A stretch of 64,000 bases of DNA from Clostridium sp. (GTDB taxonomy: Bacteria; Bacillota; Clostridia; Lachnospirales; Lachnospiraceae): contig JAISOV010000016.1 in assembly GCA_031275405.1 (NCBI GenBank), positions 23,725 through 87,724 on the forward strand. The letters run 5' to 3'. The notes below the pieces were generated by a model, which was given only the letters and a program-made list of their open reading frames with translations, had not been told where the DNA came from and ran no database searches. Position numbers and translations under genes: made by a program. Positions within the stretch are counted from its first letter, which is position 1. The number at the start of each line of letters is the position of its first letter. This document shows positions 43,137 to 51,460 of the stretch, one piece after another.

Positions 43137-44961
43137 AAACCACCTCCGCATCTTTTTTCACATACCACTGAGCCTGTTCATTAAAAAATTTTGCATATAA
43201 TCCGTTTTTTTCCATCAGTTCTTCATGTGATCCGATTTCAGCGACTTTTCCGCCGTCAAGGAGGATGATTTTATCCGCCAGACGTGCGAATCCGACCCGG
43301 TGGCTTATCAGGATCGAAGTGCAGTCTCCAGCCTTTTCTTTGATATTCATAAATTGCTCAAGTTCGGATATAGGATCGAGCATGGAAGCGGGTTCGTCGA
43401 AAATCAATATCTCCTTGTCGCTCATGTGTGCGCGGGAAATAGCTAATTTCTGTTTTTCGCCGCCGGAAAAGTCGGCTCCCGTTTCTTCTATCCATCTATA
43501 TACATAAGTATCGCTTTCTTTCGGTAAAGCGGAGATGAATTGAGAGGAACCGCCTTTTTCCATCGCCTTATTTATCTTTTCTTTGTTGTCAACATTTTCA
43601 ATATCTCCGAAACCAATATTTTCCCATATAGGCAGGTGAAACAAATAATAGTCCTGGAAAAAAGCCCCAATGTGGTTTTTTAAGAACCCATCTTCTAACT
43701 GGTTATAATTCGTGCCGTTATAAAAAAGTTCACCCGAACGCGGTTTGTATAACTGCAGTATCAGCTTTACAAGTGTAGACTTCCCGCTTCCGTTCATTCC
43801 GACAAGGGCAATCGTTTCCCCCTTACTGATTGTTAAAGAAACATCATCTAAGGTAGGTTTATTGTCATTGTATGAATAGGATAAATTTTTTACCTCAAAT
43901 ACGGTTTCATTATTTTTTGTATTTTTATTTGGTTCAGCGGTGGCATCCTCTTTCTTTTTTCCCATTTTATGCAACCCGAATATGCGGTATTGTCTTTCAA
44001 GCGCGAATAACCCATGGTCAAGATATAGCATTGTGCTTGCAATACCCGGCATAGATCCATGCAGGGTCATACACAAGGAATATATCGTCAGCAACACAGC
44101 CGCGGTCATACTTCCGTTAGCCACGCTGGACAAAGAATATATCAGCATTGCAAAAAGAAATATATAAAATCCAAAACCGCTTATAAAAGAGCGAAGCTGC
44201 GCGGCAAAGCTGTTTTTTATTCCATGCTTATATAATTCCGCGTATATTTCTTTCCAATCATCTATTATTTTATCTTTTGTCCCGAATACCCGTATTTCTT
44301 TCGCATATTCTGCCGAATAAGGCATTCCTTCGTAATGTGCCGAAAGGCGTTCCTGATCTCTTATCCCTTGATCGACTCGTCTCCGTTTTTCTATATATTT
44401 AAGATTCATCCATATAACGCCGATAATATATACCATTGAAAAAATCAAAATAAATTCAGATAAAGTAAATGCTACAATGAGCAGGGAAAACAATCCTACA
44501 AATTTCCCCAATAAGGAACAGACTCCGCTTATAAAATCAGTCAGAGAGCCTTCGCGCATCACACAGGCGTGATATTCGTCATTGGTATCTTTTTTTAAAA
44601 GTTCTTCCATAGAAAAACTTTGTACACTGTCCATCAGGACTTCTTCCATTCCGAAATAATACGAATCATACATAATGGAATAGATGAGTTCCATATTAAG
44701 ACGGTTAGACAGGCCTATGAGCGTAGTTATTATTCCAAAAACAAAGATGGTCGGCAAAAGATCGTTAAAACTGCCGTTCCCGGTCAAGATGAATCCATCC
44801 AACAAAGAAATTATTTGTTTGTTGTATGAAAGTGCCGTGGCGGGAAGGACAGATACGATGGATATTAAGAAAAACCATACTACTAATAATACTTTATTGA
44901 ATCTCCACGCAAGCGAAAATGCCCAGCCCATAGCCTTTATTCTCTGTTTTATATGAATCAC
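43126..44961 (-). CDS. ABC exporter half-transporter (TMD-NBD), first subunit
   Basis: A 611-residue exporter with six membrane helices, a linker rich in Lys/Glu/Asn (KKKEDATAEPNKNTKNNE), Walker A GMNGSGKST, signature FSGGEKQKLAISRA, Walker B ILIFDEPASMLDP and H-loop LISHRVG. With the next gene it probably forms a heterodimer. The annotated start is a GTG with only a nearby GAGGG, so the exact start is uncertain. It is the first complete gene of the leftward operon. Confidence 0.88.
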   Translation of the reverse strand: MIHIKQRIKAMGWAFSLAWRFNKVLLVVWFFLISIVSVLPATALSYNKQIISLLDGFILTGNGSFNDLLPTIFVFGIITTLIGLSNRLNMELIYSIMYDSYYFGMEEVLMDSVQSFSMEELLKKDTNDEYHACVMREGSLTDFISGVCSLLGKFVGLFSLLIVAFTLSEFILIFSMVYIIGVIWMNLKYIEKRRRVDQGIRDQERLSAHYEGMPYSAEYAKEIRVFGTKDKIIDDWKEIYAELYKHGIKNSFAAQLRSFISGFGFYIFLFAMLIYSLSSVANGSMTAAVLLTIYSLCMTLHGSMPGIASTMLYLDHGLFALERQYRIFGLHKMGKKKEDATAEPNKNTKNNETVFEVKNLSYSYNDNKPTLDDVSLTISKGETIALVGMNGSGKSTLVKLILQLYKPRSGELFYNGTNYNQLEDGFLKNHIGAFFQDYYLFHLPIWENIGFGDIENVDNKEKINKAMEKGGSSQFISALPKESDTYVYRWIEETGADFSGGEKQKLAISRAHMSDKEILIFDEPASMLDPISELEQFMNIKEKAGDCTSILISHRVGFARLADKIILLDGGKVAEIGSHEELMEKNGLYAKFFNEQAQWYVKKDAEVVCDA

Positions 44962-45032
44962 CCCTCATTATGTAAGGCAATCGCATTGCTTATTTTTCCT
45001 TACGCATTCCACTAAACTGTCAAAATTATAAA

Positions 45033-45221
45033 CTATTTCACCTTTGACATCATCTTCTTTAAGACCTCGACCTTCTGGCCATGGTGCGGTTCCATCAGCC
45101 GCCGTTTCGGGACGAGCAGTTCATAATCCCCTGAATATTCAATTGCGCGGAGAAAGGAACGAATCGTGCCGCAGACCTCATCCTCTCTGCCTGTCATCAC
45201 GAACAAGGCAAACCAGTCCAT
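45033..45221 (-). pseudogene. truncated LoaP/NusG-like antiterminator
   Basis: MDWFALFVMTGREDEVCGTIRSFL ... LLVPKRRLMEPHHGQKVEVLKKM is the N-terminal NGN half of a LoaP/NusG-paralogue. These specialised factors prevent early termination in long biosynthetic operons. GGGAGG lies six bases before the ATG. The frame ends after 62 residues (KKMMSKVK), whereas the family is about 170, and no KOW domain follows. It is positioned exactly where such regulators sit, upstream of the operon. Either a relic or an unusually short protein; relic is more likely. Confidence 0.75.
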
Positions 45222-45950
45222 AGGACACCTCCCGCGAGATACGTTTAGGCAAGGCTTCGCCATCTGCCGCCCGCCGGAGCGGCGGCATTCTTTTTCCCCG
45301 TCGGCTTTCCTGATTCCTTGAAAACAGGCGCCAAGTAGGGTTATGACCGGATTTCCGTATCCCAACTCGCCGAAAACGTAGATTAGGGCGTGAAATCGTG
45401 CTGTGGAGCGTTTCGCATCGCCAGGCGAATACAGAACGGCGCAGGGCTACATGACTAAAGACCCGCGCCGTTTTCACGCATGGCAATCCGTTCTGAGGCC
45501 AGGCCAGAAGGAACGGAAGGCACTGGATCCGGCCCGCTGTATAGTGGATATGCCGCATACCGCTTTTGCCTCCCCATCATCATGCCTTTCCTTTCTTCGG
45601 CCCGGTTCTTCAGAAAGCGATTTCCTTATGGCACATCCGTGCCAAGATGCTACGGAAATGTTTATCATTTCCATTTCTATTGACAGTATCACATCCAGCG
45701 ACAGATTGCAACACTTTTTTCGCATGGCCCGAAATTTTTTTGAGGGGTTCTTTGTAAAATGAACCTTCTTGCAGGAGACAGATCTGCCGGAACTGCGCGG
45801 CCGACAGAGGCAGCGGCTCACGGACTTTGGCCCGGCGCCCGTTTTGCTCCGGGGCGCGCTTCCTTCCCGCCATGGTGTAAACCCCCGTCGCGGCGCTTCT
45901 ATGCCGCATCTCGGCGGAGGCTTACACAAAGTTTGGGACGGTCCCCCAGA
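45222..45950. other. stretch without a supported gene
   Basis: All ORFs here are short, Arg/Ser/Cys-rich and lack good ribosome binding sites. Nothing RNA-like was recognised. It separates the LoaP relic from the FliG-C-like gene and probably contains degraded DNA. Confidence 0.4.
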
Positions 45951-46457
45951 CTACGCCATCGCTTTGTTGACGGCTTCAACGATCCTGTCCTGTATCTGGG
46001 TTATTTCCGCAATCGCGGTACTTTTCTGCTGCTTCCTATAGTATTCAAACAGATCATCCTCTAAAACTGACTTGATCGCTCCGACAACCTTGGGCGACGC
46101 TGCCAGACAGGCCTTATAGATTTCCCCGGCGTCAAATGTTCCAAGCACATTTTTCAGCAGGCCGCTGTCCACATTCAGGATTTCCTCAAAACGATTGATC
46201 CGTGAATCCACCAGTTTATGATACAAGCCTTTTTCCTGGATGATGTTTTTGATGATGTCACATTCTTCAGCATTTTCGTATTTTAACAACAATGCCAGTT
46301 CTTTTTCCGCATCAAAACAGTCTTTCATCTTGGTAAGATGCCGCAATGTCTCCTCCCAGACCGTATCGATAATCGTCTTATCATCAGCCGCCAGCGCTTC
46401 ATAGTATTTTTCCCTGATATGGGCAGGCAATGACTTGATCAAAAAATAAAATTCCAT
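45951..46457 (-). CDS. FliG C-terminal-domain-like orphan protein
   Basis: A 168-residue soluble protein. From about residue 90 the pattern INRFEEILNVDSGLLKNVLGTFDAGEIYKACLAASPKVVGAIKSVLEDDLFEYYRK...ITQIQDRIVEAVNKA follows the layout of the FliG middle/C-terminal domain (FEDI..LDD..L...L...D...L..AL..A...V......NMS...A), the motor switch region. The conserved charged torque residues are not obvious. GGAGGAG seven bases upstream fixes the ATG at 46457. No flagellar genes are adjacent. The resemblance is by eye and moderate. Confidence 0.5.
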   Translation of the reverse strand: MEFYFLIKSLPAHIREKYYEALAADDKTIIDTVWEETLRHLTKMKDCFDAEKELALLLKYENAEECDIIKNIIQEKGLYHKLVDSRINRFEEILNVDSGLLKNVLGTFDAGEIYKACLAASPKVVGAIKSVLEDDLFEYYRKQQKSTAIAEITQIQDRIVEAVNKAMA

Positions 46458-46767
46458 GTTCTGCTCCTCCTTTTTCCCGTCAGTTCCAGTAAAAACCACC
46501 ATCGTTGTTCTTGAGTATATAACTGCATATTACGGTTCTATGGAAATCTCCCTCAGAAGAATCCCGAAAAAGATGCTGAAAAGAACAAGGCCTGCCTGTA
46601 CCTAACACCTGTATCCACCTCTTCTATGATATTTGATAGCAAGCTCTAAAAGCTAACGTCAAGTTATATTTCCACTTTACTACTGATTCTCCAGATTGCC
46701 AAGCATTCCGCAGAGATTTTTCATGAAAGAATTGTAACTTTCATGATCCTATCCCAGTCACCATTTT

Positions 46768-47076
46768 CAGGCGGAAGGCGTATATTTCATCGCGGGCAAG
46801 ACCAGAGGCGCGGCGTATATCACGGTGTCCGCTGCGGCGGTCGCGTGTGCGCTGTTTTGCGCGGTTTATTTTACGTCGTATCGCGAACAGCTCGCACCGT
46901 ATTTTGAAAGTCGCGATCATATGCCATATATGGATACGCTTTTCTATGAAAAAGTCCCGCCGCACGACTTTGCGGACAGCGTCGTATACCTTAACCCGGA
47001 CGGCGCGTTCCGATGGCCGGAGTATTTCAGCTGGCGCGATTCCGGCGGCGAATACCACGAATGGAGACAGGAATGA
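46768..47076 (+). pseudogene. C-terminal fragment of a membrane protein
   Basis: A frame without a credible start reads QAEGVYFIAGKTRGAAYITVSAAAVACALFCAVYFTSYREQLAPYFESRDHMPYMDTLFYEKVPPHDFADSVVYLNPDGAF. It has one membrane helix and a sensible outer part and ends at a TGA. The N-terminus is missing and the GTG at 46825 lacks a Shine-Dalgarno. Family not recognised; probably the tail of a lost gene. The 310-base gap before it shows nothing. Confidence 0.45.
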
Positions 47077-47115
47077 GGCTTGAACATGGAAGTGGTACTG
47101 GGAAAGGACAGAAGC

Positions 47116-47165
47116 AAAAAGAGCCTTATGTACCCCAGAAACCAAAGGCACTTCCGGCTCTTTCT
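47116..47165 (-). terminator. candidate terminator of spoIIID
   Basis: On the minus strand AAAGAGCC and GGCTCTTT bracket about 30 bases and are followed by TTGCTTCTG, with TTTTT formed across the right arm. It begins right at the spoIIID stop. Confidence 0.45.
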
Positions 47166-47167
47166 CA

Positions 47168-47425
47168 TTATGCCCCGTGCTGATGCAGATACTTCTCTTT
47201 CGTAGCCATACCTCCGCGGATGTGTCGTTCGGATTTATTTACGTCCAGAACCTTCCTGGCTTGTTTTGCAAGGGCGGGGTTGATCTGCATGAGACGGTCT
47301 GTTACGTCTTTATGTACCGTGCTTTTGCTCACTCCAAATTCTTTTGCCGTCTGCCGCACTGTCGCGTTGTTTTCAATAATATAGTTTGCAATGCTGATGG
47401 CGCGTTCCTCGATATAATCCTTCAA
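47168..47425 (-). CDS. spoIIID: sporulation transcription factor SpoIIID
   Basis: An 85-residue mother-cell regulator acting after sigma-E, controlling late sporulation genes. MKDYIEERAISIANYIIENNATVRQTAKEFGVSKSTVHKDVTDRL is a near-canonical SpoIIID N-terminus with the HTH. The start codon is TTG, an unusual choice. GAGGGG lies 7 bases upstream, inside the arm of a strong hairpin (47433-47474). Its presence indicates an endospore former. Confidence 0.95.
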   Translation of the reverse strand: MKDYIEERAISIANYIIENNATVRQTAKEFGVSKSTVHKDVTDRLMQINPALAKQARKVLDVNKSERHIRGGMATKEKYLHQHGA

Positions 47426-47432
47426 AAGAAAT

Positions 47433-47474
47433 CCCCTCGGAATACTTTTTTACATTGTATGAAGTATCCGAGGG
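47433..47474 (-). promoter_or_regulatory. hairpin overlapping the spoIIID Shine-Dalgarno
   Basis: On the minus strand CCCCTCGGATACTT pairs with AAGTATTCCGAGGGG (one bulge) around a loop ATACAATGTAAA-like. The 3' arm contains the GAGGGG Shine-Dalgarno of spoIIID and is followed by ATTTCTTTTG. It may block translation or act as the terminator of the upstream DUF5688 gene, or both. Confidence 0.6.
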
Positions 47475-47574
47475 GGTTATGCGTCTTGTCAAGAAAAACC
47501 CGGCTGTCAGAAACGGCTACTCGGCGGCTACGGTTCCTGTTCGGTCAGAACAGCCCAACAGGAACCGACCGTCC

Positions 47575-48645
47575 TCACACTTCCAGCAGATCCTTCCTTG
47601 CGCGGCAGTACCGGTAAAAAAAGCCTTTCCGCGCCGCAGAGGGATAGCGGCAGATCTCCTTCGGCTTCCCGTGTCTTGCCGGGTAAAGCCTTACCGCGTG
47701 AAGATCCGAAAAATCCGCGTAATAATCATCCCCCAGGAAAACAGAGATTTTTTCTAAGATTTCCGGATAGAACATCGCCAAGGCGCCGTTTCCGCCAGGA
47801 ACGGCAGAAAGCCGATAACAGGCGGCTGTCTCCGGAAGCCGCCCGCCTCCGGAAGCGCATGGCCGCCCGGCGCCCTCCGCCTCCCCGCGGCCTGTCAGGC
47901 TGCCCTCCTCCGGCACAAAATCTCCTTCCCGGTAGAGGTATGCTTTTTTTTCATCCGCCGCGCAGGACAGCCTGGGCGGCATTCGGTCATAAGAGTTCAG
48001 GAGCGCATAACGCAATAGGAAATCTTCCGGCTGCCCCCACCGCAGGATCCGCTCCCTGCCGACCGCCTCCGTGACGCATTCTGTTTCCGACTCCCACATC
48101 AGGCTATGCAGACGGATCCCGACCGCGCCTTTTTTCCGGCAGATTCCCTCTTCCATGGAAGGCTTTTCTTCCACAGAAAGCCTTCTTTCCATGGAAAGTC
48201 CTTGTTCCATCCCCGCCGGATGGCTTTCATACAGAAACGGTTTCACAATCAGCCGGTTCCTGCATTGTTCAAAACCGGCCCGCCCAATGGGAACCCACTC
48301 GGTCTTCAGGCTTGCGGCCCGAAGCTGGAACAAAATTCCCGGCCAGACTCCCTGCCATCCCTCTTTCCGGAACCGCTCGAAGCAGTCCCGAACTTTCCAA
48401 TATATGGAATTTGTTGTGCCGCCTTTTCCCCAGCCGATGTGGATAAAATCCTCTCTCATCACCTCTTCTCCACAGCCATAGGCCATGAAGTGGATCTGCT
48501 TTATCATCGCGCGTATCTGTATCTCTTCGGAAGTATCGCCCGTCTCCAGAAGCCGGATCCTCTTGCCTTGTCCTTCCTCATGCCGCAGGATGGCATGGAA
48601 CAGTTCCGTCTTAAACCTCTGGTACGTCATGTCGCAAGCTATCAT
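47575..48645 (-). CDS. DUF5688-like protein
   Basis: A 356-residue soluble protein. The C-terminus ALAMFYPEILEKISVFLGDDYYADFSDLHAVRLYP matches my memory of the DUF5688 family end, widespread in Lachnospiraceae and of unknown function. A central stretch (GLSMERRLSVEEKPSMEEG) derives from imperfect tandem DNA repeats containing TTCCATGGAA. GGAGG 7 bases upstream selects the ATG at 48645. Gly/Ala/Arg-rich insertions near residues 255-275 look unstructured. Confidence 0.5.
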   Translation of the reverse strand: MIACDMTYQRFKTELFHAILRHEEGQGKRIRLLETGDTSEEIQIRAMIKQIHFMAYGCGEEVMREDFIHIGWGKGGTTNSIYWKVRDCFERFRKEGWQGVWPGILFQLRAASLKTEWVPIGRAGFEQCRNRLIVKPFLYESHPAGMEQGLSMERRLSVEEKPSMEEGICRKKGAVGIRLHSLMWESETECVTEAVGRERILRWGQPEDFLLRYALLNSYDRMPPRLSCAADEKKAYLYREGDFVPEEGSLTGRGEAEGAGRPCASGGGRLPETAACYRLSAVPGGNGALAMFYPEILEKISVFLGDDYYADFSDLHAVRLYPARHGKPKEICRYPSAARKGFFYRYCRARKDLLEV

Positions 48646-48845
48646 AGACATACCTCCGACTCCGCCGGCGATATGCCCTGGTAACTGAAAGAAATGCTCT
48701 CCATAATTACAATCTTTTCCTCCGTCTATATAAAATCCGGCAGAAGATACCTAAGGGGGATGACCATTCCTCCGGAAAATTACAGAAACGGAAGTTCCAC
48801 GATCAGTCTAACAAAAAAAGAATCGCCTGTCATTCCACACGCCGT

Positions 48846-48922
48846 GGAATGCTCGACAATTCTTTTACATGACGGTTCCTACCGTCCCGGAATGCCCGGC
48901 AATCCTTTTACGTGATAGTTCC
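48846..48922 (-). repeat. tandem 34-bp repeat at the end of the HTH gene
   Basis: GGAATGCTCGACAATTCTTTTACATGACGGTTCC (48846-48879) is followed by GGAATGCCCGGCAATCCTTTTACGTGATAGTTCC (48889-48922). The second copy contains the stop of the HTH gene (GTIT, stop at 48908), so the first is a duplication of that gene's 3' end. Confidence 0.6.
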
Positions 48923-49186
48923 GTACAGCCGCGCAAAGACCGGAGCCTCTTTCTGCCCCTCCACCAAGATGTCTTCCATAGGCACCCGCAGGAGTTTGCT
49001 GATGGCAAAGAGGTTGTCTATATTGGGCAGCCGCGCCCCGCCGAACCAGTTATAGACAGCCTGTACGCTCCCCAGGTTCAGCAGCCTCTGCAGTTCCTTT
49101 GCCGTTATGTTCTTGTCTTTGCACACCGCCTTCAGTTTTTTGCCGGTCATCACGTAGTCAATCACCGGATACCTGATCTCCTCCAT
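48908..49186 (-). CDS. XRE-like HTH regulator
   Basis: A 92-residue HTH protein: VIDYVMTGKKLKAVCKDKNITAKELQRLLNLGSVQAVYNWFGGARLPNIDNLFAISKLLRVPMEDILVE, a typical Cro/CI-like fold that includes the NW..G..LP signature. The ORF track begins upstream at 49252; GGGGGAGGAACAG before the ATG at 49186 is better. Encoded alone, leftward. Target unknown. Confidence 0.8.
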   Translation of the reverse strand: MEEIRYPVIDYVMTGKKLKAVCKDKNITAKELQRLLNLGSVQAVYNWFGGARLPNIDNLFAISKLLRVPMEDILVEGQKEAPVFARLYGTIT

Positions 49187-49313
49187 CTGTTCCTCCCCCT
49201 TTTCTGTCAATTTCTGTAAAAAAAGCACTTCATCTCCCGCGGCCGTTATCACCTGAGCCGCGCGGGACAGCTTCCCTGGCTTGCCATGCGCCGGTCGGTT
49301 CCCCGAGCCGAAT

Positions 49314-49445
49314 GCGGCGCATAGGGCAGCTTCTGATAACTTATCTTACAAGAAGAAAGGACACCTTCTTGTAAGCAAACTGCGGCGCATAGGACAGCGC
49401 CTTTTATCAGAAGCCGCTCCGCAGCTTCTGATAACTTATCTTACA
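49314..49445. repeat. direct and palindromic repeats in the 49.2-49.75-kb gap
   Basis: TGCGGCGCATAGG occurs at 49314 and 49381, and GCAGCTTCTGATAACTTATCTTACA exactly at 49326-49350 and 49421-49445. In the second unit TATCAGAAGC...GCTTCTGATA forms a 10-base hairpin that recurs, inverted, at 61645-61672. Another hairpin ACAAGAAG/CTTCTTGT is at 49348-49371. No gene lies in this 570-base gap. Confidence 0.6.
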
Positions 49446-49488
49446 GCGATACCTGGAAAAAAGTAAAGAACTTTACGATCTTCCCAGG

Positions 49489-49530
49489 CATTACCAGACC
49501 GCCGGAGGGCTTTCCGGCGGTCTGGTAATG
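49489..49530. terminator. 18-bp perfect hairpin
   Basis: CATTACCAGACCGCCGGA, loop GGGCTT, TCCGGCGGTCTGGTAATG, then CTATTTTCACTG on the plus strand. It has the form of a strong intrinsic terminator, though the gene it would serve on the plus strand is not apparent. Confidence 0.6.
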
Positions 49531-49759
49531 CTATTTTCACTGCTGTTTTCATCCGGCGGCAGAATTCCTCAAATTTCCAGAATATCTGTTCCGGGAATCC
49601 TCATACTAAACAGGAACGGCATGGCAGCAGCGAAAGAGTTTGTATCATTATTTCCCCATCCTGTCTCACCGAGAACGAAAAGCAGGGATCCCGATGGATA
49701 GCCGGTACACATTTTTACAGCCCATACCTGCCGCCCCGCCGCAGACAGAAAGGAAAAAC

Positions 49760-50101
49760 ATGGAAAATCAGAAAGACGAAGCTCCAAAAGACAAAACCCA
49801 GATCCCCCAAGGCGGCCCCGACCTTACGGCGGCTCTGGCAAGGAACACGTTAGATGAGATCCCCAGCCCCTCGGAGGCTGCCAAGGACATCGTGGGACTT
49901 GTGAAAAACAGCGGCCGTATCAGCGGATACCAGCTGTCGGACGGCTCCGTCGTCAGCAAGGAAGAGGGGGTACGGATGGCGAAGGACGGCGACATCAAAG
50001 GCGTGGGGATCGCCCACCGTAAGGACAGCGAATACCTGAAATCCCTGCCGGACGGCTCCGAAAACAACAACCTCGGCAATCTGCCGTCCGTTTCGGGCTA
50101 G
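49760..50101 (+). CDS. DUF3892 domain protein
   Basis: A 113-residue protein whose C-terminal half (GRISGYQLSDGSVVSKEEGVRMAKDGDIKGVGIAHRKDSEYLKSLPDGSENNNLGNLP) is the DUF3892 pattern, found in small Firmicutes proteins with no known role. The N-terminal 45 residues are charged and Pro-rich. AAAGGA before the ATG at 49760 is the likely ribosome binding site; the ORF track starts earlier. It converges with the NlpC/P60 gene. Confidence 0.8.
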   Translation: MENQKDEAPKDKTQIPQGGPDLTAALARNTLDEIPSPSEAAKDIVGLVKNSGRISGYQLSDGSVVSKEEGVRMAKDGDIKGVGIAHRKDSEYLKSLPDGSENNNLGNLPSVSG

Positions 50102-50123
50102 GAAATTCGTTTCCGGCCGTCTT

Positions 50124-51335
50124 TCAGATCACCCTTCTGACCGCCAGGATGCCGCGGTAGGTCGCCGCGCTGACTTTTATGCCTGTCTTGGCGCTGCTGG
50201 CGTGGACAATGTAGCCGCCGCCGATATAGATCCCCACATGGCCGTCATAGCAGATCAGATCCCCCGGCTGTGCCTGGTCATAGCTGACCGACGCCCCGGA
50301 GCCGCGCTGCTCATAAGACGTCCTCGGCAGCTTGTAGCCGAAATCCTGATATACCCGGTAGGTAAAGCCGGAACAGTCCGCCCCGTTCGTCAGGCTGGTC
50401 CCCCCCGCCACATAGGGGTTCCCCACGAACTGGCAGGCATATTTGGCGATTTTCTTTCCAAGGTCGCTTCCGGAGGCGCTGTCGATCATGGAAGTGTAGG
50501 AGGTCGGCGTATAGTTCCCCGACGCGGCGTTGGAAGCCTTTTTCTGCTCCTGCAGCTTCTTGAGCTGCTGCTGTTCCTGTTGCAGCTTCTTCTTCGCGGT
50601 CGCGGCTTCCTGCTTTGCCTTCGCGATCTCCGCGTCATAGTTCGCCGATTCCTGCCGCTTTTTCGTCAGCAGCTTCTCCAGCTCCGCTTTCTGGACTTTC
50701 ATATCCTCCCGGTCCCGCTCCAGCGCGGCCTTGTCCGCTTCCAGTGCCCGCTTATCCGTCTCCAGCTGCCCCCACAGGTCATACACCTGGTTCTTGATGG
50801 CCTCGTACTCGTCCAGAAGCTTCTTGTCATACTCCTGGACTTTTTTGATGTAATCCGCCCGGTTCAGCATGTCGCCGAAATCCGAGCTTTCCAGAAAATA
50901 GCTCAGCAAAGAGACATTCCCGTTCTCGTAATTGTTCTTCGTATGGATTTTCATCGCCCGGTAATGTTCTTCTTCCCGTTTCTTGGCCGCCTCGTACTCT
51001 TTCTGCGCCTGGGCGATCTGGGCTTCCTTCCGCCGGATCTCCTCTTCTTTCCCGGCGATCTCATCCTCTTTCAGGCCTATGCTGGTCAGCATATTGATGA
51101 CTTCCGCGTTCAGGTCGTCGATTTTTTCTTCGATCAGATCCTGCGCGTCCGTCAGCGCGTCAATCTGCCCCGTGATCTCTTCGAGCTTCTGCTGCGTACC
51201 CTGGATCTGCCGCTCCACCTCCTGCTCCTGCACAGTGGACGCAAAGGCAGCCAGACTGCCGCCCGGCGGCGGACACAGGGCGGAAAGGAGGACACTGGCG
51301 ATGACGGCTCCATACCGGAATTTTTTCTTTTTCAT
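50124..51335 (-). CDS. secreted NlpC/P60 peptidoglycan hydrolase with coiled coil (CwlO/PcsB-like)
   Basis: A 403-residue exported hydrolase. The signal peptide is MKKKKFRYGAVIASVLLSALCPPPGGSLAAFA, followed by a long coiled coil (about 35-260), a Gln/Lys-rich hinge (KKLQQEQQQLKKLQEQKK), and a C-terminal NlpC/P60 domain with Cys in NGADCSGFTYRVYQDFG and His in GHVGIYIGGGYIVHAS. The family cleaves peptide stems during growth and is often controlled through the coiled coil by FtsEX. The start at 51335 is chosen by the signal peptide; no clear Shine-Dalgarno is seen. Confidence 0.92.
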   Translation of the reverse strand: MKKKKFRYGAVIASVLLSALCPPPGGSLAAFASTVQEQEVERQIQGTQQKLEEITGQIDALTDAQDLIEEKIDDLNAEVINMLTSIGLKEDEIAGKEEEIRRKEAQIAQAQKEYEAAKKREEEHYRAMKIHTKNNYENGNVSLLSYFLESSDFGDMLNRADYIKKVQEYDKKLLDEYEAIKNQVYDLWGQLETDKRALEADKAALERDREDMKVQKAELEKLLTKKRQESANYDAEIAKAKQEAATAKKKLQQEQQQLKKLQEQKKASNAASGNYTPTSYTSMIDSASGSDLGKKIAKYACQFVGNPYVAGGTSLTNGADCSGFTYRVYQDFGYKLPRTSYEQRGSGASVSYDQAQPGDLICYDGHVGIYIGGGYIVHASSAKTGIKVSAATYRGILAVRRVI

Positions 51336-51460
51336 GACACCAGCATACCATAAACGGCGGCAGATTTCACCCCCAAAATTACTTTTCACAAATTTACCAC
51401 GCTTCTCTCAAAACACAGCTTCATAGAGACACGAAACTTCCGGTTCTGTTTCCTGTTCGA

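Noticed and set aside
45474-45929. 151-residue minus-strand ORF
   Set aside because: Cys/Arg/Ser-rich, no Shine-Dalgarno and no recognisable motif.
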